DNA of 64,000 nucleotides from Zeugodacus cucurbitae (Eukaryota > Arthropoda > Insecta > Diptera > Tephritidae), in the NCBI RefSeq assembly GCF_028554725.1, contig NC_071669.1:8270501-8334500 (forward strand), read 5' to 3'. Positions within the stretch are counted from its first letter, which is position 1; every line of letters starts with the position of its first letter. A program made the position numbers and the translations under genes. This document shows, piece by piece, positions 12,101-24,417 of this stretch. The notes beneath the pieces were generated by a model, which was not told the origin of the DNA, did not search any database, and saw nothing but the letters and a program-made list of their open reading frames with translations.

Positions 12101-14029
12101 AAAACCATTTATATCAAAACTGGACACACACGAAGGGCTAACACCTTTCTTCAAAGGTTTCAAGATCGCTTTTGTTACAATTAACGGTCTCTACGTACAA
12201 CATTCGATAAACCGAAAATCATACAGAGTGCAAAATGACACATTTTTTTGTAACTGACATTACACCATTTGCATAGAGGTTAACAACATTTAGTGTAACT
12301 ATGTAAATATAACCTCCAAAAATTAAACATTAAAAATTTGCTTACAACTTTTTTCTACACATATGCCACTTTTAGATTGTTATCATAACCAGCTGAAGAT
12401 TTATATTTTTTTAATTTCCAGATTTTTTGATATTTTTGGCATACTTCACTTGCCTATTCTTCTGCGCTAAAACCGCTAGTAAGTCAAAAATATGTATAAA
12501 ACCGACTATGCAATTAATCATTCTCTGGTTAACAGTAAACAGAATTAAGTGCAATAAAAATAGATTAAAAGTCGCAGACGAAGTAGCCGTAGAAACAGAC
12601 GCAAAACTAAGAGTAACTACTAGAGACAAGAACTATAAACGCAATTAAATAATAGAAAAATACCTAATGGGGCAAGAACAACAAAGAGACGTAGAAACAA
12701 GAAAAAATTTTATATAAATAAATAAATGAAAATAAACAAAAGACTGCGCCAGACAACCTGACCTTCCGAGAAATCATTTCGCATTTCAGATGCTCAGCGC
12801 AAGACAAATACTAATAATAAGAGTAGTGAACAAAAGCAAAAAAATGAAGGAGGAAAAATAATGTGAAAAAAAACGAAAAATTAACTAGGAAAAGTTTATA
12901 GTTAGCCGGTAAGTCGGCGACCTCAGGCGTTTGATGCTAGAACGCGAGCGCAGCGCTTGATCATCATCAGATGAGCAGCAACAACAACAAGACGAGACGA
13001 CAAGTCGCTCAAGTCGGCGGCGCTGATTGCGTGTGGATGGGCGTTTGTTGTTGGTTATTCCACTTACATAAGCGCTTATAAATATGTACACATATGAGAA
13101 TTTAATTTGAGCAGATGAGGCTACATATCAGCCGTGTGTGCGAGTGTGGCAAGTATGACTGCAGGCTGCGATCGCGCCGAGCTCACGATAAAGATGAAGA
13201 TCAAGATCGAAATAAAGGCGGTAATGCTCGAGTTGAGACGTGAGGCGACGGTTGCTTGATTTGTGCGCCAATATGTGTGTGTAATTGCTCACTGCTGATG
13301 ATGCTGCAATGAAGCGAGATATGCCACTATTAAAATGCACATAAGGTAGTACACAAACATACATACATACATATATTTCAAACCTAACAACGCAAGAACC
13401 ACTAACAGCGCCAGTGTTGCACTGAGTTGTTGTTGTTGTACTATCATATAGAACTTAGCCCGCAGCAGTGCAAGAAATATCATTTATAGTTTATGTTTGT
13501 ATGTACGAGTATCCCCAACGCACTCGAGGAATATAACACATGAGTTGCCACACTTTGGTGTTGGCGGCAAAAAATGAAAGGATGACCGCGTCTCGTCGGT
13601 AGCACAAAAGCGCTTGGTGGCAATATGGCTCCTGGCGCTGAGCTCGGGCGCATCATATTTACGCATTCTGTTGGCGCTAGTGTTGTGGCATGCAGTTCAA
13701 TAGTTCAAATAATTTAGTTGCACCGTGCTTGGCTGAGCTACTGTTTCGTGCGCTGTTGATTGCCGGCGTTTCATTATTTTGAAGTTGATTTTGGAGCTGA
13801 TTACTAAATTATCTCGTTTAATTAATGGCAGAGTTGCATTTTTCGAATGAAATTTAGGTACACTGCTAAGATAGATGGCAGCCGCCGAAGATGTCACTGG
13901 TTTATTCGACGGGTTGAGGGTTCAAAGCTCACTGAACGCTTCCAAGACGCACATAATAAAAATGTTTGGGGTTTATATCTGACCCTGTTCAGATTTCTTA
14001 TAAATCGAGATTACATATAGTCCTATATA
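12101..14029. other. Non-coding DNA, no gene seen
   Basis: AT-rich to 12890, then a GC-richer patch at about 12900-13680 with short simple repeats (GCAACAACAACAAG near 12980, CATACATACATACAT near 13358, TTGTTGTTG near 13430). I could not find a coding frame with consistent composition in the patch. Confidence 0.45.
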
Positions 14030-15231
14030 TTAGGTTGGCAAATATCTACCTCCGCTTTTTTGCTCTTTATTCAATGTTTAATGCTTAAGTGTTGAGGTCG
14101 ATTTAGTTTAAATATGCGTCGTTTCGTTCGACAATCTTTTACCCTCCTCATAGAAGCCACCCTCCTTATTTGCGAGAACTTGGACAGCCACCTTTCACAA
14201 GCCCCTTTGAGATCAACATTAGCCATGGACATGAACAGATGGTAATCACTTGGCGCTATGTCCGGGCTATATGGTGGCTGCGATAAAACCTCCCATCCGA
14301 GCTCCCGTAGCTTCTGACGAGTCATCAACGAAGTGTGCGGTCTGGCTTTGTCCTGGTGGAGCACTACACCCTTCCTGTTAGCCAATTCTGAACGCTTCTG
14401 GTAGATCACCTCCAGTTGTTCGCAATAGATGGTAGAATTAAGGTTCTGGCCATATAGGAGCAGCTCATAGTGGATGATTCCCTTCCAATCCTACCAAACA
14501 CGTAGCAAAACCTTCCTGGCCGTCAATCCCTGCTTGGCCACAGTTTCGGACGACTCACCGGCCTTCGACCACAACCATTTTCGCTTGATATTGTCGCATG
14601 TGATCCATTTTTCGTCGCCTGTCACCATCCGATTCAAAAATGGGTCGAGTATGTTCCCTTTCAGCAGCATATCGCAGGCGTTGATTCGGTCCAGAAAGTT
14701 TTTTTGCGTCAAATCATGTGACACCCAAACATCAAGCTTGTTTGTGTATCCAGCTTTCTGCAGATGGTTTAAAATGGTTTGGTGACTAACTCTCATCTCC
14801 TAGGCGATGTCACGAAATACCAAATGCCGGTCTAACTCGATGTTTTCCATGATTCGATCGGTATTCGTCGTCACAGGTCTTCCGCCAGTTGGCTTATCCA
14901 TGGTGTCGTATTCACCCGCTCTGAATCATCGAAACCATTCCTCCGCAGTTCGGACCCCATTAATCTCACGGAACGTCTCTCTAGCGGATTTGCCTTTAAC
15001 GAAGGAAAACTTTAAAAGAGCGCGAATCTCGGCGTTAGTGAAATCCATGTTTACACGTCTAAAATTGTTGAACGCAATATCCAAACTAATCATTCATAGC
15101 GTATTTTTGTTTATGTCAAGAGCTTTCAAAGTTGTATATTATTGTCAGATACGAGCTCTGTAGCGCTTTATACATATCCGCGAAATTCAAAAGACAAAAA
15201 GGCGGAAGGGAGATATTTGCCGAGGGAGATA
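14030..15231 (-). mobile_element. mariner element (DD34D), nearly full length
   Basis: A transposase-derived frame on the minus strand lies between imperfect inverted terminal repeats. The left end carries GGTTGGCAAATATCTACC (from 14033). The right end, read inward from the complement of about 15230, carries CTCGGCAAATATCTCCC. TA dinucleotides at both edges fit TA target-site duplication, although the exact outer bases are ambiguous by a few nucleotides. The total of about 1.2 kb is close to the usual 1.3 kb of mariner elements. The protein wording (MVTGDEKW-type motif, TARKVLL, SPDIAPSDYHLF) suggests the mellifera subfamily, a moderately sure assignment. Confidence 0.9.
14071..15048 (-). pseudogene. 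mariner transposase pseudogene, three nonsense codons
   Basis: From the ATG at 15048 the same frame runs 325 sense-or-stop codons to the TGA at 14071-14073, without any frameshift. DNA-cutting transposase of the DDD type: the three catalytic Asp are codons 145 (TGDEKW), 233 (LHQDKARPH) and 268 (APSDYHLF), with 34 residues between the last two. The N-terminal helix-turn-helix region is present. The frame is broken by TGA at codon 41 (14926-14928), TAG at codon 83 (14800-14802) and TAG at codon 186 (14491-14493). The sites at codons 41 and 186 look like single transitions from Arg and Trp codons. All catalytic residues survive, so it is inactive only through the stops plus unseen changes. It is slightly shorter than the usual 345 residues, mostly at the C-terminus. 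Confidence 0.88.
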
Positions 15232-18200
15232 AGGACAATTCATGATACACAGATCCGATTAATACACAGATGATTATGAACTTTTATCGACATCCATTTT
15301 GCTTAGATCTTTGGAATACCAAAGCTTTCACGAACGATAATCCCAATACATTTTCTTTGATATCTTTAGGGTGTCATCTACTTCGATAATACTGAATTTG
15401 ATGTTACTCAGTGCATCAGTTGTTCAACGTTAGGTTAGGCCTAACTTTAAAACTTATACATTCAATTCTACAGGCTTCATCTTATGAAAACGTTAAGAAC
15501 TTTTCGGATTCGGAGTTAAGTCAATTCTATATTTAGCTTCTCTTCTATAAATTGCACACAATCCATAACAATATTATATACTCTAGATCAGAAGAAGAAG
15601 AAAGAAGGAAACTTTAAGAAACTGCATATCCTCACCAGTCAGTTGAAGCCAAAATTATATTTTAATTGCACCGAAAACACCTTTACAATTTTCTCAAGAA
15701 CACCTTAATATCGCAACGCAAAAAATAACGAATATCTGCTTATCATTAGACACCGTTTTCAATATTTCCCGCCTAACTATTTAGAAAATGATTGATGACT
15801 TATAAAAAGACACGGGTATCCTTTGTGCCAAGCAATGTTTGAAAACAAAAGTTATGCTAAATAGGCAAACACTAAATATTTTCTAAGAACAGATAAAGGC
15901 TGTAACACCCCGCTTGTGTCAATCAAACGTTGAAGAATAGAGGCTACCCTGTCTTCGCTTGACTTCTAGAGAGCGTTAGACACGAGTATGCATGTCGATA
16001 TGTGGTCCAATTAAATTATTTATGTATCACCTTGTATGGCGAGTGGAAATAATAGTGTTTGATGTGAGTTATGTATATGTGAACTGCCTTTCCTTGCAAG
16101 GACATCCTGCTGTTCGCTACAAATACCAATTGAAGTGAAGTCACATTAATTTTCTCGATACATTTTTAAGTAACAACAGTCTATTGGCATTACAAGCAAT
16201 TTCGTAGCATAAGAAAGAGCGGAGCGGAAGGGGAGGGTAAGCAGCAGCAGCACACAAAAGGCTAAAGCCAAAAAAGGTTCAATCGCAAGAATTTTCATAG
16301 TCAATTGTGCACGAAATTTCACCGCAAGCGGCCATACAATTTTCAATTTATAATTTTCCACACACACATACATAGAGAGCTAACTATACAGGTAAGCTGG
16401 CAGGCGGACAGCGTATTTACAAATAATGCCGGGTGTGCGAGGCATGCAATGAAAATATTTTGTAAACAAATGCAAAACGTTTCCTTTGAGCATAAAATTT
16501 TATTTTCTTGTTAGCGTTTTCTTTTCATTTTTTGTTGTTGTTGTTGTTGTACACATTTACTTTTCATGCATTTTCTTTGTGCGCTCGACTGCTTGCTTTT
16601 CTCTCAACTATCTTGTTGTTGTTGTTGGCACATAAAATAAAATTGCCAACATCCGTTGCGCAGGATCGATCGATCGAGCCATAGTGCCTCAGTGAGCTAC
16701 TTATGCCATCCAGCCAGCCAGCTAGCGAGTTAGCAATATGCCCCGTACGAAGGTAATGAGAAAATTACCCTGTAGGTGTAACAGTTAAGTGTTTGGCTGC
16801 GCTTATTGTCAATGCATAACTGGCGTATTGTTGTTGTTGTTGCTGCTGTTGTTATTGCATTTTCATTGGCCATATCGTAATGGTGTATAGATTGTGCAAC
16901 AACAGTGCTGCTGGTGATTGAGTGAGCGCGCTGAAAAGGTGCAACACGCACAAAAAGGACAAAGGCGAGCGCACAAAGTGCATAAAGGATATTCGTGTTG
17001 TTGTTGTTTGTTGTTGCTTTTATTATACAGTTGTGCATAAAAATGCGCCTCAAAGGAAATGCAGGGCTATGCAGCTGCTCCTTTTGGCATTTTTGTTGCT
17101 GTTGCCCTGCAGCAAGGCGCACTCAAGCAGCAAGCAAGGTTTCCAGCGCGTTCAATATGGTCTTGGGAAATTGGGTATGGGTCATAGCTCACGGTTTTGT
17201 GTTTTATATATTTCTTTTTAATTTTTTTGTTTTCATTTTTTTCACTCTGTGTGTTGAAAAATTGTTACGTTTTTCCAAGCAATTTGCTTGCCTCTAGTTC
17301 TTAATAGTGGCCAATTTAACAATATGCATTTAGTGTTGCATAAAAAATGTATGCCAAGCGGTAGTTTCTATTCTACACACGTGTGTGTGTGTGTTTAAAT
17401 TGTGGCTGGGGAAAATGCCAGAGAGCTGCTTATTCAAGGAATTAATTTTTTTTCATAGCGAAAAGGTTAAGATTTTCGCAAAGCAGCAATTATAAGCCTT
17501 TGGCAATACCAAAAAAAAAAAAGAAATTAGCAATCTCATTAAAGGTGTCTGGAGACAGCTGTTACTTTATATAAATAAAATTGTAGTTCAAGGTTACATA
17601 AGGTCAGAAAAAATTAATTCAAGTAAACATCTTTAATCTTCTTTAAACTAGTTGCTAACAGCTGTCGAGGCTTAATTAATTCAGCGCCGATTAAACTGAC
17701 TCAGCGCACATATTTTCATTGAATACTCTGCTAGACACATATATCTCTCGTAATTTATATATATGTATATATCAAATAACAATTTCTTACATCATCTTTG
17801 ACCTTCACGCGTCTACGCCGTCAATTAGTCTAATAATTTCGCCATTACTCAGCTAACTAATGCCTCGCGACATTTTTAATTAATACTATTTTTTGCAAAA
17901 CAAATTAATTGAGTCGTGCTACAAGCGCCTGCTACCAGAAATAACATATGAATTACATCAGCGAAAGCGATATATTTGCATTACAAGTAATTTTTTTCGA
18001 GCAAATTGTTAGAAAATAATTTGGAAGAACGGAAATGATACTTTGAACCCTTAATTAAACGTATGTAGTCCAAGTTTAAGGCCACTGTTAAGTCTAAAAT
18101 CATCTATAACATGAAATGTCTCATGACACCTAAGGTTGCTTGAACAAATAAGTGTCCCGAGAAGTTCTTTCACCAAAACAGGAAGATAGTTCAGAGTATA

Positions 18201-18309
18201 AGTGATGAGCACTCCGATTGACAGAAAATAAATCGCTCTTCACCAAAAATTAAAAAACGAAAGTTCGGATCTTGAGACAAATAAAGGGACGCTACAAAAG
18301 TTGACCGAT
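15232..18309. other. Non-coding DNA, no gene seen
   Basis: AT-rich with trinucleotide runs: GTTGTTGTTGTTGTTGT at about 16531-16548, further (GTT/TTG)n at 16613-16627, 16829-16856 and 16996-17015, and (GT)n at 17381-17394. TTAATTAA-rich sequence at 17670-17910 contains homeodomain-like core sites, but no function can be claimed. Overlapping frames at 16730-17297 translate the simple repeats and are not genes. Confidence 0.45.
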
Positions 18310-18750
18310 AGGGACAGCAAACGACGTCATATTTTTTCCAAATCTTTCGGCATTTATCTTAAGTAAGGGTTGCCATTTCATCTTGGAAATATATAAGATC
18401 TAACGACGAGTGGAAATTATTAAAATTTACTACCGAAATTCGGAGTCAGTGGCCTTTACATTAAGTTTGGTCAACGTGTTATCTTACGAAATGGCCCAGT
18501 CAATTGGACGCCTCGGTCGTGTGATTTGACCTCATTAGACTATTTCTTGTGGGGCTACGTCAAGTCTATGGTCTATGCCAACAAGCCACTAACGGTTGAT
18601 GAACTTCGTACGAATATCGAACGAGAAATTGCAGCAGTATCGGCCGATTTATGCTTGAAACCCGTCGAAAATTAGGTTCAGCGTCTGAACTTCTGCAAGC
18701 GTGCCTGTGGTAATATTTTATAGAGCTCTTATTGAAAACCCCTTTTTATT
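18310..18750 (+). mobile_element. Tc1/mariner-superfamily element, DD41D lineage, internally deleted copy 2
   Basis: This shares its 5' leader with copy 1 (CATTT-TCTT-AGTAAG then CATTTCATC) and the N-terminal coding block ending in YYRNSES. It then jumps directly to the region before the third catalytic Asp (GPVNW, PRSCDLTSLDYFLWGY, KSMVYANKP) and ends with CKRA and GAGCTCTT as in copy 1. Roughly the central two thirds of the transposase is missing, and the start codon is TTG. Only the region around the third Asp survives. It is an internally deleted derivative of the same family, with breakpoints different from copy 1. Confidence 0.82.
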
Positions 18751-20529
18751 ATTATCATACATGGATTGTTTTGGAAAAACCTATAATTACCGTTTCGATT
18801 CAGAGGACATTTACTAAAATGGTACCGAATCCACTTCACCTAAAGTAACATTAACACAAGCCGATGCAATCATGATATCGGAATGGCACCAACATTTTTC
18901 AGATTAAACATAAAACTATAATTTAGTTTAATCTGAAAAACCATCCGTAGATTCAATTCAAACAATCCTATTATAGCCTAAAGGCAGACAACTGGAAATC
19001 AAAATCCTTTATGGGACTAAAACACATCTCAATCTCTTCTTCCTTCCACCATCTAGTCCAGTGAGTTGGACTGTAGAAGAGTCCGTCGACTTAAGTAGAA
19101 GTTTATAGATATATTTTTAAATGAATCTGGTCTTTAGATTGTCTAGACCTGTAGATTATCATGGACCCCGCATTGTGACGAGGATTGTGATTTAAATGTG
19201 ATAAAGTCTAAAGAATCAACACCGAATTCAAAGTCGTAGAAAGGTTGTCATTGAAAGCGTAGATCAGTTATGAACCTATAGATATCACCATCTCAACAAT
19301 CAAAACGTGATTCTTGCTAAACTCAGAGAGGGGATAGATGCCGAATCTTAAGTGATGAATATTTATTCAACTTTTATGTCTTGAATTTTGATTGTGGTAC
19401 AGTGTGATGTGGTGTTTTTGGAACGAGTCTTTAAGTAAAGCCAGTTTATAGAGTAGGTCTTCTAGATCTTACAAAAGAACTCAGCTGCAAGGTGGATTAT
19501 GAATTAGCGTATCTAAAGGGGAGAGCTCTATGGAACTAGTAATACTATACTTCGGAAATCATTTCTAGAATTCAACTAAAGCTTCATAGAAGGCAACTGT
19601 AAGACAATAAGATTATAATAAAAGTGTAATCTTACTTAAAGAGATGCAAACTTAAATTTCTTCTCAAATCATTCTATCAAAGATATCCGCTCGCATTATT
19701 CACTCATTTTGATCGATGGACTAATTACTTGACTAGCTGGCGTCTTCATTTCTCCATTCCTATAAGCCGTTGCTTATTTAATTGTGAGAAGATAAATTCT
19801 ATAAAAGAAGAGTGGTGACATCAAAAGAATTAAAAAAAAAAAATAACAACAAAGCTGACAACATAAAAGGCAACGAATGAGTGACATGAAAAACTCAATT
19901 GCATTAAACAGTAGAAAAACAATCTTAGTTAATTGATTTCGATTGAAAGTTGAAGAGCAAAAAACATACACTTGTACAACAACAACATCAATAAGTAGTG
20001 GCAAAAGGCATATTGCCACACAGAAGTCAGTAAAGAAGTTATGCGCAGACATACTAAAAAGCGCATTGTGAGCGCTGGCGACAAAGCACTTGCTATAAAC
20101 AAAGCGGCACAGCAGCATGTTGCAACAACATGCAAGCAACATATACGAACTTGTGATTGTATTGTTGTGTTCGCCAACAATTGCTGCATCAAATCAATTA
20201 ACACTTCAAGGCGACAGCGACAGTGACTCGCAGTTGCGTTATGGCGTCCAAGGGCGAATGCACAACAACTATAAACAACAACAACCAAAACAACATAAAT
20301 GTCAGCTACTAAAACACAACTCGTCTTCAATAAACTCTCATGGCTAATAAGCGAAAGCGTCAAGCCTGCCAGCAGCACTACACCACTCTTTCCACGAGAC
20401 ACTCCAGCACCTCTTCACTCCACTCTTCAGTAAAGCTTGCTTCGCTTCTCAAGCCCCCTCCTTACTTAATAGCCGCTAATTAAGTGCAGCTGTGGCTAAC
20501 CCCTGCTGTTTGAGTTCGCTTTTTTGCAG
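18751..20529. other. Non-coding DNA, no gene seen
   Basis: AT-rich with few complex frames. The minus-strand frames at 19774-20402 are Leu/Cys-rich translations of CAACAA/GCAACA-type sequence and are rejected. Confidence 0.45.
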
Positions 20530-20575
20530 TCACTCTCCGCAACACGGCCGCTACTGTCTTGGCTTCAGTTTGTGC
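20530..20575 (+). CDS. Possible 46-nt internal exon (weak)
   Basis: A strong acceptor (CGCTTTTTTGCAG, ending at 20529) is followed 46 nt later by a consensus-like donor (GTGC|GTAAGC, GT at 20576). All three frames are open across the interval, which is GC-richer than its surroundings. With so short a segment this could be a small coding exon, a 5' UTR exon or chance. TCAGTT at 20566 resembles an initiator, a reading that would make it promoter DNA instead. Confidence 0.15.
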
Positions 20576-23500
20576 GTAAGCGGCCCGTTCCCAGCGCTAA
20601 ACTGCTGCTGCTTGCTGCCACACTCACTTTCGTTGCGTTACTGAAATTCGATATCTAATCAAAAGTATTGTGCGAGGTGAAAACGTTGTGTCGAACTTAA
20701 TTTGCTTTGTTATGTAATATAAAGCACACGTAACGTATTTAAGTTTGTTGTTGTTGTTGTTTTTAATTGATAACTTGATTGTTGCTATCTCGCTGTTGAA
20801 AGTGCGTGTCTGCGTTTGTTTTTTTTTTGCTCTTTTTGGAACGGAAACAATGCTCCAATGCGAGATAGTGGCAAATTGAACAGAGCTACGAGGTCATTCA
20901 ATTAATGAAAGTTACTCGTATTAAATACAAAATAAATTTGGTAAATTTCAGGTTATCTAAGATGGCAATGGAGAGAAAAATAGTTCGTTTCCTTGAAAAT
21001 AATGGAAATCGTCTCAAAAATGTTGTTAAACATAAAGAATTTTGGTGAAACATAGATAAGGTTATTACCAGCTGGGGAATTATAGGATGTTCCCAAGACT
21101 GCTTAGAAGTTTGGTCGAGTTTTTAAATTTTATTCGGTGTAAAGTTCTCCAGTAGGATTCTGTCTTAGGTATTATAGATTTGGTAAGAAATTTTGTCATG
21201 CTAGAATTATACTCCGACTTAATTTCTATCAAACGGTACAACAATGTTTCGAAACTAATCGAGAGATTTAGTAGTTTCTTGTTAAGTCAAAGAGGAGACC
21301 CTACATAGTCGAAACGATTAAAGAACCAGTACAAAACCTTCTGCAGCTCTCTGATTATACGCCAGATTCTTATTCTAAGTATCTCTCTCACGATGAAGCA
21401 TATACAATGAAATGGCTCGAGGAGATGTATGTATGTTAAGTAAGAGAAATAGGTATGTCATCTTTGAATGTCAAGCTCTAATATTTTAAAATAAAATACT
21501 AGACTCAAAGTTCTTGGTATCACCGTCATAATCATGGATGAGATCTTTTGGTTCTTCAGGTCCATATTAAACGTCCATGTTCAAGTTTAATGATTCCATT
21601 TAAAAGGGAAACAAGCCATTAAGTCAATGAAACTCTCTAGTGGTTGGGAAGAACGGCAGACCAAAACTGGATGTCTTATTGGCCGACTAAGAGAGGTAAA
21701 AGGTCTATATAAGGATTGAAATTCTTGAGAGAAACAAATAACGAGCCCCCGTAATACTTGCATTTAGCTGGATATAATAACTTTATAGCTTCTCAAATTA
21801 AAGGACATAAGATAATAGTCCGATCGTTATCGCTGTAACTCTCCATTTAATATATGTTATAAGAAACGGGAAGTACATTTCTACGAAGACAAGAATTTTA
21901 ACTGCATGCATTATATATATAAATTGCATTACTTCAAATAACGGTACAATAATAGAAGTGTCAACCAAAACTAAAATATGAAATTATTGTTCCATTTCAA
22001 TTTCATTTCCATGTTTCACAGTAACAAAAACTATCAGGAGACCTACATGAAAAAACGCTAAATCAATTCAAAGAGTTTTCACTTGTTTTCACCAGTTTTT
22101 CTCATTGGAGAACTAGCACCTACAGAGCCACATAGATATGTATTTTGATAAAAGAAAAGCGAGTAGTTGAAAACAGGCTGTCAGCAGCAGCAGCGTCGGC
22201 CATCAACCGCCAAAAATAGAACAAAACTTAGTAGTGGACACCTATCAGAGTCTAAAATTTGCAACAACGACAACTCCAACTCACCAACAGCCACACTGTT
22301 CAACAACGTGTGGTTTAACTAACTGAAAGTTCTTGGAGTTCCACACACTTTTCTACACAACTTTGAAATAAATTGACAAAAAACCTTGAAAACTTTGCGT
22401 ATTCGACAAAAATAATTTAGAGCAAAAAGTTCATTTGAACTGCATTGAGCTAGCGAAAAATGAACTGATGTATACTGAACTTGTGTGAAATTTGTATTGG
22501 AGCTTCCTGTGAGGCCATATTGTTACGTGGAACATTGTAGGCTGTTTGCAACATGTTGCACATGTTTTTGGGTGTTTGACATTTTAATCGATTTAAATTT
22601 CAACATTTCGAAAGCGAGTTTAGAAATAGAAAGAAGAAAAGCAGAATTTCAAGTAGAGTCAAAATAATAGATTATTGAACGGTCTGTAACTCAAAGCGGA
22701 ACTCCAAGTCATAGCATTTGAAGCATGACCATCTGACCGAGGAAAAAGTTTTTGGAGAGATACTCGCGTCAGACCTACCATTAAATGACAGGAGATTCTT
22801 GTGTAGTTGCCAAAAAAGACTTTTCAAATCTGCTGTGTCCACTTTTCCCTTGCTCATGTTTAGATAACTTCCTCTAATATCGGGAAAAATAAATATCTTA
22901 TCGATATGGATTTCAAACGATATTGACGATGTCCAATTTTCTTTTTAAATACTGATTCCAATCTTGAACCCAATGTCATTAATATAACCCTAAGTCTGAT
23001 ATTAAAATGATCACAATTCCATAATCTTATAAAGCAACAAATTCTCAGACAATTTTTCAAAAATTAAGTCCATTACACCTGAGAACATTATAGTTTGATA
23101 TGTCAGTAGAAGTCGTAGAAGAACTAATGATCTTAATCAATTGAGCTTTGTATTCAAGGAAACTAAAGTTTTTAGAATTCCAAGCATTGTAATAACATTC
23201 AAATCGAGTTCATTAACGTTGTTGGACGAAATAATATGTCTTGTGAAAAACGCTCCTCACTAGAGCAATAAAAATTATATACTAAAGCCCCCAATTAGTA
23301 CCATTTTGTTGGAAAAACTAACAGAGATAAGATGTGTTTGACAGAATGATTCCTACAACAGTTCCGACGTGTACTGAATAACCTTCACAGCAGCAAGGTG
23401 TACAAAACCCAGATTGATAAAACATTGAATACATCACCATTTGGCACTAGTATGCCCTTAATTAAACTCAAGTAGGCATACTGATATCATCAATATTAAT

Positions 23501-24104
23501 TAAGTCTGTATCAATTACAATTGCACTTCTCAGAATGTCAATCAATGGACTCCAATATTAATTTAATGAACAAATAAATACAAGCATTTGCAAAAATCTA
23601 ATTAGAAATTAACACACACTGCAAATAATACACATTTTAATGATTTGTCATATTGGAAATTGAAGCTAGAAAATATTCTATGATTATACAAGAACTTCTG
23701 CAACTAAAACCATGATTCATATTCAGTCAAGAAGCAGAAGAATTGTGTAGAAAGAGAACATATTGCTTAAGTAAATAGTTTCATATTGTGTACTCTATAT
23801 ATGTATTTACTTACCTTTTACTACTATAAACCGCCGCAAGGTTGATTGGTTTTCAGCGCTGACAATTGAGAGCCTGTCTCGAGTTCCAATTAGCACATGG
23901 AGCGGTCTTTGGTTGAAATAAATACGAAAGGACCAATGTCGTTCGATTTGTTTCACTTTCAAGATATTTACTCTCGAAAATATTCTACTATATACCTAAT
24001 TCCATTATCTTGTGGGTAAATTTTCTATTAATAGTACCTATTTGAATTGAGTTGGTTAGACGATTAAGTCAAATAAAAATCTGTATTTGGTCAGAATATA
24101 TATA
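20576..24104. other. Non-coding DNA, no gene seen
   Basis: AT-rich; (GTT)n at about 20744-20760. A minus-strand frame starting at 22857 begins with 26 balanced residues and then meets a GTAGGT donor-like site at about 22779, but nothing else supports a gene there. Confidence 0.45.
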
Positions 24105-24417
24105 TGGAATGATCGTTTACTTCATCTCTAAATCGTTATGTCAACTGCACGTTTAGGACGATAGGGCGAAGAAATGTCTGATCGGTCTAGGTCCAAATAT
24201 TTACGAGAAATCAGATAAGTAAGGCCAAAGTACAAAACTCAGTATTAGACTATAGATTATGATATATGAGATGGTCCTTTACTTCATCTCTAAATCGTTA
24301 GGTTAGCTGTACGTTTAGGACGATAAGTTGAGGAATGGTCTGATCGGTCTAGGTTCAAATACTTAGAAGAAATCAGATCAGTAAGGTCAAGGTTCAAAAC
24401 TATTAAACTATCGTAGA
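24105..24417 (+). repeat. Tandem duplication, 162-bp unit, two copies
   Basis: The first copy carries TTCATCTCTAAATCGTTA at 24121 and the second carries it at 24283. CACGTTTAGGACGATA, CTGATCGGTCTAGGT, AAATCAGAT and GTAAGG follow in the same order in both. Similarity is high enough to recognise by eye but with scattered substitutions. No coding content. Confidence 0.75.

Noticed and set aside
16730..17297. Overlapping frames of 99 to 130 residues on both strands
   Set aside because: They read through GTT/CAA runs, giving Val, Cys and Asn-rich sequence; no splice support.
19774..20402. Two long minus-strand frames
   Set aside because: Overlapping frames on one strand through CAACAA-type sequence; composition is Leu/Cys-rich and unrelated to any protein I know.
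22672..22857. Minus-strand frame starting MSKGKVDTADLKSL, with a donor-like site
   Set aside because: Only a short stretch is balanced and no second exon or promoter was found.
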